DNA of 64,000 nt from Marchantia polymorpha subsp. ruderalis (Eukaryota; Streptophyta; Marchantiopsida; Marchantiales; Marchantiaceae). Of this stretch, positions 53,622-64,000 are shown in pieces. How positions within the stretch are numbered: the stretch's first letter is position 1; the number at the start of each line of letters is the position of its first letter. The position numbers and the translations under genes were made by a program. Location of the stretch: assembly GCA_037833965.1 (NCBI GenBank), contig AP031353.1, positions 3,536,501-3,600,500 of the forward strand, written 5' to 3'. The notes under the pieces were generated by a model that searched no databases, was not told the DNA's origin, and saw only the letters and a program-made list of their open reading frames with translations.

Positions 53622-56468
53622 TTGCGGTTTGCCAATTTTACAACCAAACAACTTGAAGATTACACTCTACACAACATGCAAGTACTTTCCAAATGAAGTT
53701 TAACGACCAATCAGAATGGGCTGCCGAAACTCGATTCAAAGGTTGGAACAATTTACAAATTGCATGGAAGTTATGACAAATTAGCCTGGGATTATTCACA
53801 AAAATCGCCTGCTCCTACTAACCATCACCTGTGTGACTATTCCCAGTCTGATAGTCGACACAAGGCCATTGAATTTCAATGTGTTTATCCTCACTCTAGA
53901 TTTTACTTATTCCTCGTCAGTTCGTCCGACGAACTGGAAGCGACGACGAACTTCGTCGTCGCTTCCAAGAATATGAACGCGGGTCGCGTTGCCTACCTAT
54001 GCACTAAGGGGCACCTGGGCTCGTGGAATTGTCGAAGAAGATCCAACTGGCGTCATTCACCTCCTCATACCTGTACCCGAGGGCATTCAAATCCACAAAG
54101 TCCCTTGTCTTGACTCGCCTCAGCACTGCATTCTCATCCCAGAAGAGAAATGTTGCATCGAGCCAGTCTGGGTCAGTCGGATCGTCATTGCCGTAGCCCA
54201 GCTTGCGCCACACGCTCCAGAGTCGCTCCATGTTTGCATGGAAAGGGTAAAAGATGGGGTCGATGGGCGCAGTACCGGGCTGCATCATCCATCCTCCGAT
54301 ATAAGCGTGCAGCGTATTGTGGGGCAACATCTCGATCGTACCAGCTCCTGCAGCTGGGATCAGAATTTGCGCGTCGCCGACTCTGTAAGGCTTCCCGATG
54401 AAGCTGGTGGTATTTCCAAGGGTGATCATCGATCTGTGCATGATTTCTCTGTTCATCCGCGTTTGTTCCTCCACGGTGTTATTGGGGAAGGTGGGAGGGC
54501 CCAGTACAGGGCTCCACTGCGAAAGGTCGAACGCTAAGTCCACGGCCCTATTGGGCTCGAAGGCCATGAAAGAGCGATTAGCTTCAAATGTTGCTTTCGA
54601 CGGATCGTTGTACATCGGCGGCACGAAATGACCAGCCTTGTAGCAACCATGGGATCCATGTCTTGGTTTCGCTGTGACGCTGTTGTCGAAATTCCAGAAA
54701 TGGAGACTGAATTCGGGATCTCCGAGTAACTTCTGCAAAATCTTCTCGTGAAAGTACACGAACATGCGGTGCCAGGGCAGGAAGTGCCAATTCAAGTGAA
54801 TGTCTATGGTGAGGTTGGTGGAGCCATCCTGGATGAAGGAGGCCGTCCCGTATGCACAATGAATCGCGTTCTGCCTTTTGAACGACCGCGGATCACTGTC
54901 TGGAAGAGCCCGCATAAGAGCGTATCCTCTCTCCAACTTCCTTGTATAGGTCTTCAGCTCATGGCCACTGAGACATTGTAATGCCTTCCTGACCCTCAAA
55001 GGTTTAGCAGCATCGTATTGCGGGCAGAAATCTACAATGGGTCCTTTTATGACCTTGGGAGGGCAGCAATCAGATGGAATTCCGACCCAATTCCCCGGAC
55101 GGCACGTTCTAAACGTTTCCCGGGTGATATTGATGGGTGCTGCTAGAGTGGTTGTCAGCAGAATGGAAAGGAGACATTGAATGAAGAGAACTAGGGCTAC
55201 AGTGGATGCCATGATGATTTAAACGTTCAGTGAAATGTTGTTGGATCTCTAAGATCTCAAGAATAGACCTCTGTGATTGAGAAAAGTATGAAATTTGACG
55301 TTTGACTCCTCCCTGAAGAGAACAACAGCGATGTCATGATTTGGGAGCAAATAGCCTTTCATCAAAATCGTTCATCACAGATCTTCTTACAACTGAACTC
55401 CCATGGGTGAACTGTCAGGTAGCTAATGTCAGATGCAAAAGATTGAAGTGGTAGTTCCACAATGATATCTGGATCGCAAGTTTGTGAGGTGAACAATAAT
55501 GCAAGTCCTGATGAAGAACTAATGAAGAGGGAAATCTTAGTGCGGAGACGAGACTCCGGTTGCAGCTAGATACAAAATTTTCAGCTCATACAAACTAGAT
55601 ACATGACCAGCAATCAGAAGACGTTATACATCCAGCAATCAAACGTCCATATACCTGGAGCTTTGGGCTGAATTAAGAATGGACTGGTGATGAACTCGTG
55701 GCCATGGGATAGCCAACACCGTCGAAGTCCCATGCTCCAGGAGAGAACAGCCACTGATGTGAACTCGCTCACGAAATCTCAGACTTTATTCACTTACGAA
55801 GATCGACTGTTACAATTATATTATCGAAAATCGAACATTTTACAAATCGCTAAGTCACATGCACGACATCAGCACAAGAAGTATATGATCAGCACTGAAG
55901 TTTCGGAAGATATTATGTACGGCAGGGGCATGTCTGATGATCAACGTACGGATCTGAGAACCCAAGGCAAGTTTCGAGAGCAGAATAAAGCGAGCTGGCG
56001 AAAGCAGTGGCAGCTCTGACTTTTCACGTGGATGTAGAAGCGAAGAGAGAAATTGTTGACTTATATTAGAATGCAGAAAATGTCAAACTTTATTATAGAA
56101 TACGTAACGAGTGCTTTCCACTCATTCACTTTATCTTGTGTCGTGAAATCATGCTGATAACTTTCTCTTGTACGGAGAGATCTCTGCAATTATTTTCTAC
56201 GCAGCACAAGGCATGGTTACTTCATCCAAGATTAAAATACTGGGCTTTATAATTGACGCAACATCTTAAAATAATGGTCGCGTGCCAGGAATGATTCATA
56301 TCTGTCTAGTTCAAGGAGATGCAGTCTGGTGTTTTGAGTTGAAGACCAGATGTAAAATCATTATCTATAAATCATGCATAGGTCAATTTGAAGCACTACT
56401 GTTTCTGCAGTATTCACTTTCTTTTCTAGCAATTTTTCTCTCAGCTCCCATGACCATAGCTGTGTGAG
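53622..56468. repeat. Segmental duplication, right copy (PPO unit)
   Basis: Direct copy of 40141-42990. The boundary on the right is sharp: homology stops at GTGTGAGTG (56468), where the inverted block 56469-57059 begins. Confidence 0.85.
54004..55212 (-). CDS. Secreted polyphenol oxidase, copy 2 (identical protein)
   Basis: Its 402-residue protein is identical to that at 40523, with the same signal peptide, CCPP motif, six copper-binding histidines (118, 139, 148, 298, 302, 325), Gly in place of the thioether Cys, and DWL domain without a C-terminal shielding domain. The coding DNA also appears identical base for base, as does ~350 bp of 3' flank, whereas the 5' flank differs by several percent. 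This points to recent gene conversion or very recent duplication followed by exchange upstream. Same single-exon structure and orientation as copy 1; tail-to-tail with the frameshifted paralogue. Confidence 0.93.
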   Translation of the reverse strand: MASTVALVLFIQCLLSILLTTTLAAPINITRETFRTCRPGNWVGIPSDCCPPKVIKGPIVDFCPQYDAAKPLRVRKALQCLSGHELKTYTRKLERGYALMRALPDSDPRSFKRQNAIHCAYGTASFIQDGSTNLTIDIHLNWHFLPWHRMFVYFHEKILQKLLGDPEFSLHFWNFDNSVTAKPRHGSHGCYKAGHFVPPMYNDPSKATFEANRSFMAFEPNRAVDLAFDLSQWSPVLGPPTFPNNTVEEQTRMNREIMHRSMITLGNTTSFIGKPYRVGDAQILIPAAGAGTIEMLPHNTLHAYIGGWMMQPGTAPIDPIFYPFHANMERLWSVWRKLGYGNDDPTDPDWLDATFLFWDENAVLRRVKTRDFVDLNALGYRYEEVNDASWIFFDNSTSPGAP

Positions 56469-57059
56469 TGTTATTTTATACCAGAATCATGGGGTACCTA
56501 CCTAATTGTTTTAATTTTTAATCCACGTAGCCTATGTCACAGATGTGCTCACTCAGTGGTCAAACAGTGTCCCATGGTGGAGAAGAGTTAGTTTTCTTGA
56601 AGCTGTTGACGTTCATAGGTCCTTTGAAGATAGAATTTTTATAATAAATTTGAATAGTTCTACGCTGGACCCAGCAAAGGCGATCTTCGCTCTCCGTCAT
56701 CGGTGGATGTGCCAGAAGGGATTCCATGGAGGGAGTGAGAATGGTGTTGTGAAGAATTTATAATTCCTAGGAATTATCCTTCCATTCCGAGGAGCAGTGT
56801 AATCCTTATCCATGACAACCGTGCGGTGCCTTCCACCTCCTTCGCCGAAAGAGGCGGACTGCTTTTTTAATCGCCATTGCGCGTTGGAGAATCTGATGTC
56901 GGAAGAAGGAGCTAGAGGAGACGCTTTGAGCCTTCGATGCTCGCATGTTCTCCTTCAGCCGATTCTTTGTCGGAGAAATCGGGGTCTTGTCAAGATGGCG
57001 GAGTCCACAGTCATAAATCGTAGGCCTAACGGTGGAGACAGTTTGCCAGCCGTTGGTAG
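56469..57059. repeat. Inverted duplication partner of 51393-52016
   Basis: Reverse complement of the 51393-52016 block, diverged by substitutions and indels. It is cut at 57059 (CGTTGGTAG) by the terminus of an LTR-X element. Confidence 0.65.
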
Positions 57060-58018
57060 TGTAATAACCCACCAAAGGCTAAAACTGCAGTATGGTGGTA
57101 AAAAGATCGAACCCACAGGGACAGAGGCAACACACAGAGTAAAAGTGTCACGTTTAACAGACTTTTGTAGAGTTTGAATTCTAGGCGACTGTCACTCCCA
57201 GAAATACTGCAGTGCTCGACTCGGAGGCTCGACTCGGAGGAGGATCTCAACTCGGAGGATGCTCGGAGGATGCACGGTACAGCGTGGTCACTCAACACAC
57301 ACACACACACACACCTGAAACTGGCAAAAAGCACAACTCGGAGGTCGGTCAGGACCTCCGCTTCGGATTTCAGGAGGAAAGTGTCTCACAAGTTCACTCA
57401 GAGGTTCTGCAGGTAGTGCCTCCCACTCCGGCTTTTACTGCCCTTCCGCCAGGAACTAGCGGGGGTACCCGGACTGGACTTCCCACTTCGGAACGAAGCC
57501 TCTACGTACGCCGTGTACGTCACCCTCGACTATCACACAAAACGCAGGGAGTGCAGACCCGACTGAGAACTTACTGAAAACACGATCCAGTAACACACAC
57601 ACAACCTGAATTACAAACCAAGGTTTACACGAAGTAATGAAACTTCACATTGGCATTCAGGGGAAACTTCCCGTAGGAGTACAATCAGGATATGTCACTC
57701 GAAGGAGTAAGGGGGAACTGTTCAAGTCTCTAACTCGCAGCCGGCTCTGAGCATCAGAAATCACCCGCAGGTGCAGATCCGCACTACTCAAGTCTCTAAC
57801 CGGGTGCTAGCTCTGAACATTCAGCCGAAGGCCTTCAACTACAACATACGGTAACTTCGCTATGCTGCAGCTTCTCTACGTGGCGCCAGGACCAAAATGC
57901 ACAAACACGCCAAGAAAGTGAGTTCCTGATCTGCACTTCCGAAACTGGAAGAGTCCCAAGGCAAAACGCCTTGATCTACTTTATACTCTCAAAAGATCCT
58001 AACTAGCACTACGCTATC

Positions 58019-59208
58019 CTATCTACCACTCGCAGTATCTGCGCGAAACCAAACTACTCTACTGCACTCAGCAGATCCGGTGCTGCGCCTCCTGCGCGCC
58101 GGACTGCTCCGCTTACTATCTCTACCTTGCCAGTCTTCCGACCGGCTGCGTAACCCCAGGCGTCGGAGCGCTGTGGTGACTTCCGACTGCAAGTGCGCCA
58201 TTGTGTCGCGCGCACCCGACAAGAAGGTTTCTAATTTTCTCGCCACTCGCCGCCGACTCCGACTGTCACCTTCCGTCAATGCCGCCGCCCGAAGCTCGAA
58301 CTCCCTGAGTGTGATCCTCTCTTGAGCTGCCACCTCCCAATGGGTGTATCCTTTTAGACAACGAGTCACCTGTGCCGCCAACTCTCCTCGCGCCCTGCAG
58401 CTGCTCTCCACCTCGGCCAGCTGCATTTCTAATCCCGCACGTTGTGCCCTCAAATCCGAGCACTCGGATTGCAAGTTGCACAACAACTCCTCATCCTCCT
58501 TGCGGGCTCTTTGACTTTCTTCTAAGGCGCGCGTCTGGCGCGCAAGCTCGGCTGCTAGGACTTTGTTCTGTCTCCGCTCCTCCTGCAGTTCCGACTCGAT
58601 CTTTGCCCGTATTAGTTCGGCATCCGCCTGACTTTTCGTCGCCGCATCCTCCTTCTGCTGCTGCAAGGCTTGGTATAGCTTCTGGGTGACCGCCAGGTGT
58701 TGTCGGAGGGCGGTGTTCCTTTCCACATATACTTGGCAACTAGAGGCCCACTTTGCCACCTTGATCCTCGTCCTTCGCCTGATAGTCTCCACATAAGACT
58801 GTGGTTTTAAGGCACTTCCGTATTTGGATGTCTTGCGATTTAGATATCGCAGGAGTGGAACTATCTGTTCGCACAGCACCCCTGTTGGCGTTTTCTGCAC
58901 CGAATCCGCTTCTTGCTCTTCCGAGCTCGTCTCATCCTCAGTCTCGAGGATTTCAGTCGCCACCGAATCCCTTGGCGACTCCCTGGAACTGTGGCGCGCA
59001 GCAGCTTCCGCTGCGACTGCTGCTCCACTGCCTGCTAAAATATCCAGGGCAGTGGGAGATCCCTCTGCTTGAGCCCCTGTTCCGGCTCGATCTTCGGTTT
59101 GTGAAGGGATCGACGCCGCAGTGACTTTTGTCACTCTTGCACCGCCCGCTTCTGCTGCCTGTCCTTCCGGCACAATCTGCGCGGAAGGTGTCCTTGCTGA
59201 AAGTGCGT
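58019..59208 (-). pseudogene. Gene X copy 10 (subfamily B), C-terminal half
   Basis: About 396 codons of uninterrupted minus-strand frame from the insertion point to a stop at 58019. It has a linker ending SARTPSAQIVPEG, a Ser/Glu acidic patch (ETEDETSSEEQEADS), the SYVETIRRRTRIKV block, a coiled coil (ALRQHLAVTQKLYQALQQQ), the GYTHWEVAAQERITLREFELRAA motif and the C-terminus SAECSRVVWFRAD. The frame continues across the inserted LTR into 64000-63926, where it still reads without stops. The apparent extension into 59209-59389 is LTR sequence. This could be a functional gene interrupted only by the insertion. Confidence 0.65.
59204..59208 (+). repeat. Target-site duplication TGCGT, left
   Basis: TGCGT immediately precedes TGTGGTACCCC at 59209 and recurs at 63926-63930 after TTATTACA. 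The two flanks also join into one gene X reading frame. Confidence 0.88.
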
Positions 59209-60449
59209 TGTGGTACCCCACTTTTGGCAATTTTGAGGAAATTAAAACATTTTTGGAAAACTGTACCCTGGCAGCATTGTAAATAGCCTTCGGTACATCA
59301 AAACAGAGTGAATCCGGAAGATCGCGGGGATTCTCGAGGGATCTTGTAGAATCTGGGATTTGGGGTGCCGCAGTAAGGACAGGCCCCACCCTCCCTGCGA
59401 GCTCCGCAGTTAGGATCTCTACGGCGCAAGGCGCAAAACCCGCCTTCGGAGGTTGCGTCCGCGGCTGTAGGGAAACCCCCGTAATTAGGTAAACCCTCAG
59501 GCGCCTTGACCAAGTTGGGTCCCGTTGGAAAGAGCTCGACGCGCTGATTCTAACGAGCCCAAGAACGCTTGGAACGGACGAGGACTTAGGGAGTTATCGC
59601 TACTGGAAGAAACGGAGGCGGTCGCCTTCGGCGGAAGGAGTTCGCAACCGGCGCGAATTCCGCCTACGCGGAGGGGGATTCAAGTTTTGTCCTATGCACG
59701 GGCGAAGGCGTTCGCCTGTGCACAGGCGTAGTAGGGTTAGGGAAGGCGCGAAGTTCGCCTACGCACAGGCGAACGCCTGTGCACAGGCACTTCGGCGTCG
59801 GCGGAAAATCCGCCTTGGGCCCTAGAAATGCGCCTTGTGAGGTAGAAAGTGTACGGCGCCTTCCGCGCCAGCGCAGCGCAGCGTACGTCGGAGGAGCCGC
59901 CAGAGTAATCCAATAGGTACGGACCGTGCGGACGGCACGGGTGGATGCGCTCTTGGACGGACGGAGTTGCGGCGGCGGAAGCGCCGACGGAGAGACAAGG
60001 AACGGACAGACTGGACGGAGACGGCTGACCACGGTCAACGCCTTCCGCGCCAGCGCAGCGCCGCGGACGGAATTCGCCTGCGCACAGGCAAACGCCTGTG
60101 CACAGGAGGATGGAGTTCCGCGCCGGCGGAGAATCCGCCGAGGCTCCTGCCTGCGCACAGGCAGGAGTTGAATTTTTGTCCGACATGCGGACACACGCGT
60201 CAAGGCAGAAGGAGATTGGCCGAGGGGCGGTACGAACAAGTGTACCGCGCGAGGCGGAAAACTCGCCTTCGGCGCTACGCCCCCATGTCCGGAGGGTGAC
60301 ACGCTCGCGGAGTTCAAATCCGCCAATTCGAGCGTGAGAGTTTAATCGACGACGGCGGAGCGTGAAGCCGCGCGTGAGAGCGAAGACCGTTCCAGCGTAC
60401 AGCCGGCGCGGCCATCAAGTGAGACGTTCTTCACGACCAAGAGTCGACC

Positions 60450-62916
60450 ATGACCTTCGACCGGGCGGCGGAGAACGTCCCATTCTTGAATTCGCGATTC
60501 CAATCTCTTGTGCGCGCTGCGCGCATCCATCTGCTGGCTGCGGACCATTCTCGACGTCGTCACACAGGAGATTTCTTGTTGATTGAGGGAGAAGTGAGTG
60601 CGCGTGATTTGGAATTGAGAGCGATTAGAGTTTGCCGAGAGAGAAAGAAACGCGGACAGTGCGGAAGTAGAATGAGCGGGCGAGCGAACCCCAGGAACGC
60701 AATGACGAGACCGAGCAGATTGCGGATGGTGCCACTTCGCCTACCGCAGAACGGGCTGCGCGCTTTCGAGGAGCGCTTAATAGCAAGAAAGCTCGATTTC
60801 TTGCTATGGGGATGGAATTACATCTGCGCGAATATGGTGCGCGAGTGGCTAGAGCCACAGAGACCACCCTCGCGCGGATTGCGTCCGCATGTGGACCGGT
60901 GGACAGTCCAAGATTGGGCGCAGGCGTTGGGAAGATGTGCTGGCATGCCAGGAAATCTCCTTTTCGACAGTGAGAGCATCAAGGTGACCAAACAAGAAGA
61001 GGCGCAATTTGTGGAGCTGTTCAAGACCGGGAGGTCAACCAAGAATGGGTACAGGACCCGTGATTACAAGGATCGATTTCGCCGGACTTTGTCCGCGGCG
61101 CTGATGCAATTACTGCAGCCGCACCGCGCCTGCTACATCACATTGTGGCAGGTCTCTTTTGTGGAGTGCGTCATCGAGGGAACTCCAATTCACTGGGCGA
61201 GCATCCTGCACAGGGTGATGCGACAGCACGCGTTTGAGGAGAAGGGGGGAACTCTAAACCATCTTTCTCCTTTCCTCATCAATTTTTATCGACAGCGGAA
61301 TTGTTTGACAGCGGCGGAGCTTGAACATTTTCCGCCATTGTCCATCGACCATCCCGGGAAGTATGTGCGGGAGAACGAGGTCGATACTGACGCAGAGGAG
61401 TCACCGACTTCTACCCCATCAAGACGGAGGGACGAAGGGCGACACACTCCTGCAGCGCGAGTGCCGCGGAAGCGGCGATGGAGGGAAGAGTCCGAAGAGG
61501 AGCAGCATCAAGAACTCTCTGCTCCCATTCGACCGCGGCCGCTGTGCGAGCCATACAGCCGGCCGAAGCAGAAGGCACGCAGACTGGTGTTACCAGCTGA
61601 CAATGCAGACACGGCGACGATTGCGACGGAGATAGGTAGTGCGTCGCCAGAGAGGCGAGAGGAAGCGCGGACGACCGCACGAGAGACGGGCCACGCTGCA
61701 ACCTCGTCGGGAGAGAGGCCGCCTACGGGCCAAGGGCCTCCGGAGTTACCACGTGCGATGCGGACAGAGGTTCCGTTTGCGCACAGGCGAACCTCCGCGG
61801 ACGGACGAGCCTCCGCGGACCGGCGAGCAGAAGTGGACGTGGATCTACGCTTACGCGTGGGAAGGAGCAGTCCGCCTGTGCACAGCACACGTCGAGGACG
61901 TGCAGCCCCACTCGGGGCAGTCGCCGACGCAATCAATGGCGACTGAAATTCTCCACTCGGATGATGACGACGGAGGCTCCACGGAAGAAATGTCAGGAGC
62001 AGAAGACACCGAGGAGGAAGAGGAGGAAATTGTTGGAGCGCCGGCGGCGGCGCTCTCTGAGCAGGTGATTCCGTTGCTGCGGTACTTGGATCGCAAGGTC
62101 GATAAATACGCCGACCCACTCCAGCCGGGATCTTACATCGAGTTAGTGCGCAGGAGGACTCGCACTAAAGTCCACACCAGCAAGCTATTAGCTAGAGTGG
62201 ACCAGGAGTTGAGGGACTTGAAGGAGAAGCATGAGTGCTTGTGGGGACAGTACAAGCTTAATCAGAAATTCTACAAGCACTCCGAGAAGATGAAGGATGA
62301 GAAACTGGGCGAGCTCACCAAGGAGCATGTGAAGGTCAAGGAAGCACTCGATTTTGAGCAGGCCCAGAATCGGATTTTGTCAGAGGAGCTCGTGCGACAG
62401 ACGCGGTTGTTGGAACAATGTCAGCTCGCACGGCAGGCGGATGAAGAATTAATCCGCAGTTTGCAGTCAGAGTGTGGCGAATTGAGAGCGCAACGTGCCG
62501 AAGCCGAATCGCAATTAGTGACGATTGAAGAGGATCGCAGGAAGGAGGCGGATCGCACGAAGGTGGAGACGGCGAGGCGAGTCGCCCACTGTCTCAAGGG
62601 CTACGCCCACTGGGAAGTGAAGGCGCAGGAGAAACTCACACTGCGTGAGTTTGAATTGCGCGCAGCCGGGTTGTTGTCAGGCGACAGTAGGAGTCGGCGG
62701 AAGGTAGCGAAGAAGCTCGAGGCCTTTCTGTCGAAGGCACAGGATACCATGTCCGCCCTCGAGGGGGAGGTGTCCGCGGCGTTGCAGCGGTTGGGACTGC
62801 GCAGTCGAGCGGAAGAGTGGCAGGGTAGAGAGTTAGTGCGCGGCAGTCGGCCGCGCAGGAGACGTAGTACAGGTTCCGCGGAGTGTAGTGTAGCGTGGTT
62901 CCGTGCAGGCGTGTAG
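60450..62916 (+). pseudogene. Gene X copy 4, two intact halves joined by a frameshifting deletion
   Basis: The first frame, 60450-61946, opens with ATGACCTTCGACC and holds the complete N-terminal domain (LDFLLWGWNYIC, DRWTVQDWAQALGRC, HLSPFLINFYRQRNCL), the basic-acidic segment and part of the linker without any stop. Near 61880 a deletion joins CTGTGCACAG to CACACGTCGAGGAC, removing several hundred bases of linker and changing frame. The second frame, up to 62916, carries the acidic patch, the SYIELVRRRTRTKVH block, an intact coiled coil (VDQELRDLKEKHECLWGQY onward) and the C-terminus SAECSVAWFRAGV. Apart from this deletion both halves are intact. It might still express an N-terminal protein of ~480 residues. 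Function unknown. Confidence 0.75.
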
Positions 62917-62952
62917 CGTAGTGCAGTGTAGTGCTAGGTAGGACTTAGAAGG

Positions 62953-62961
62953 TATAAAATA
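62953..62961 (+). promoter_or_regulatory. TATA box of solo LTR-X
   Basis: TATAAAATA 37 bp after the gene X stop; the downstream LTR part (~965 bp) would be R plus U5. Confidence 0.6.
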
Positions 62962-63925
62962 GTTCCAGGCGTTTTGCCTGGGGTTCTTTCCCATCAGAAG
63001 TGCAGATCAGGAACCCATTTCCTTTGCGTGTTTGTGTCCTTGAGTTCTGTCACCACGCACGAGGAGTTACAACTTAGCGTTCCGCATTTTGTAGCTGAAG
63101 GCCTTCGGCCGAATGTTCAGAGCTAGTACATTGGTTAGAGACTTGAGTAGTTCGGAACTGCACCTGCGGGTGACTGCCGATGCTCAGAGCCAGTGACTAG
63201 TTAGATACTTGAACAGTTTCGCCCCTACACCTTCGAGTGTTTCTTTCTGATTGTACTCCTTGGGATTTTTCCCCTGAATGCCAAAGTGAAGTTTTGCTAC
63301 TTCGTGTAAGCCTTGGTTGTAAATTCAGGTTACGCTGCAGCAGGTGCCTTGAGGGTAACCCCTGTAGTATTTCTGGGAATGACAAGTGCCTGAGAATTCA
63401 AACTCTTCAATAGACTGTTGTTGTGTTACTGGAATGTTTCACAGTGAGTCCTTCAGTGTGGACCTGTGTTCTCTGCGCGTTTTGTGAGTTGAGAGTGTTG
63501 TTCACCGCGTCTGAGTGACTTCGATCCGAAGTAGGTAGTCCAAACCGGGTTTCCTACACTAGCAGCAAGCTAGTGGAAGCGTTGTAAAAGCCGGAGTTGG
63601 AAGTCACTGCCCGCAGCTTTGCCGAGTGTGCTCGTGAGAGACTTTCCCCCTGAAATCTTGAAGTAGAGGTCCTAACGGATCTCTGGGTTGTGGTTCTGTA
63701 GTTTCAGGTGTGTGTGTGTGTGTGTGTTACGCTGCACTGTGCGACCTCCGAGTGCGCTCCGAGTGGACACTTGCAGTATTTCTGGGAGTGACAGTCGCCT
63801 GAGAATTCAAACTCCTCAATAGTCTGTTAAAACGTGACACTTTGTACCCTGTGTGTTCCTCTGTCCCTGTGGGTTCGACCTTTCTACCACTATATTGCAG
63901 TTTTAGCCTTTAGTGGGTTATTACA

Positions 63926-64000
63926 TGCGTCCGCCGAAGGCGTCCGCACACTGGTCGTTGGCCCCATCCGTCTCGCAGTCGGCGAATCCGGCTGACTCTC
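63926..64000 (-). pseudogene. Continuation of gene X copy 10 beyond the solo LTR
   Basis: The first five bases repeat the TGCGT duplication. The minus strand then reads a Pro/Ser/Thr-rich linker (SQPDSPTARRMGPTTSVRTP) in frame with 59208-58019. It continues past the window end. Confidence 0.6.

Larger units (their letters stand above)
57060..59208 (-). mobile_element. LTR-X subfamily B copy, 3' part (host of solo LTR)
   Basis: The LTR end at 57060 (TGTAATAACCCACC) is inserted in host sequence. It has a CA microsatellite (~57293-57314), a TATA box (TATAAAGTAG ~57970) and the gene X C-terminal half (58019-59208). At 59208 it is interrupted by a plus-strand solo LTR and resumes at 63926; its 5' end is beyond the window. 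Confidence 0.7.
59209..63925 (+). mobile_element. Solo LTR-X (4.72 kb) carrying gene X, with 5-bp TSD
   Basis: TGTGGTACCCCAC at 59209 to GGGTTATTACA at 63925, flanked by TGCGT on both sides. Contents in order: terminal block (59209-59510), inverted-repeat module (59513-59600), palindrome-rich upstream region with CGCCTGTGCACAGGCG at 59713-59728, gene X copy 4 (60450-62916), TATA box (62953-62961) and a ~965-bp downstream part with a GT microsatellite. No gag or pol is inside. This is the key evidence that gene X is located within the LTR. Confidence 0.85.

Overview
This window looks like nuclear DNA of a land plant, most likely a bryophyte and probably a liverwort such as Marchantia. The evidence is three single-exon secreted polyphenol oxidase (PPO) genes of about 402 residues that stop after the DWL domain, plus plant-type Ty3/Gypsy retrotransposons, one with a tRNA-Asp primer binding site. 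There is no bacterial, organellar or CRISPR content. The species assignment is inference.

The window has three zones. Zone 1 (1-38842) and zone 3 (57060-64000) are GC-rich and consist almost entirely of nested LTR retrotransposons. Zone 2 (38843-57059) is AT-richer host sequence carrying a PPO cluster: two intact genes on the minus strand (40523-41731 and 54004-55212, identical proteins), one frameshifted inverted paralogue on the plus strand (49441-50651), an NDR-type protein kinase pseudogene (about 44233-44635) and a very old LTR relic (about 45716-45905).

The most interesting system is a retroelement family, called LTR-X here. Its unit runs from TGTGGTACCCCAC to GGGTTATTACA. It is not an ordinary short LTR: complete copies are 4.7-5.4 kb and contain a long gene ('gene X', about 1,040 codons) with a conserved N-terminal domain, a repeat-built linker and a C-terminal coiled coil. 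Three observations say the whole unit is one LTR. A copy at 59209-63925 is flanked by a perfect 5-bp target duplication (TGCGT). A gene-less copy at 30242-32808 is flanked by AGGCA on both sides. At 2588 the unit is followed by a 22-nt leader, a tRNA-Asp primer binding site, gag and the start of the protease. A TATA box conserved in all copies lies downstream of gene X, so gene X would sit in U3, the position of the LTR genes of some retroviruses. Copies are repeatedly inserted into one another, often within gene X, and most gene X copies are broken by point-mutation stops.

A second family (pol at 21788-25477, 2.5-kb LTRs at 25536-28042 and 36676-38842) shares with LTR-X a conserved inverted-repeat module and 16-bp palindromes, although the LTRs are otherwise unrelated. 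This suggests exchange or convergent recruitment of regulatory modules. No tRNA or rRNA gene was recognised.
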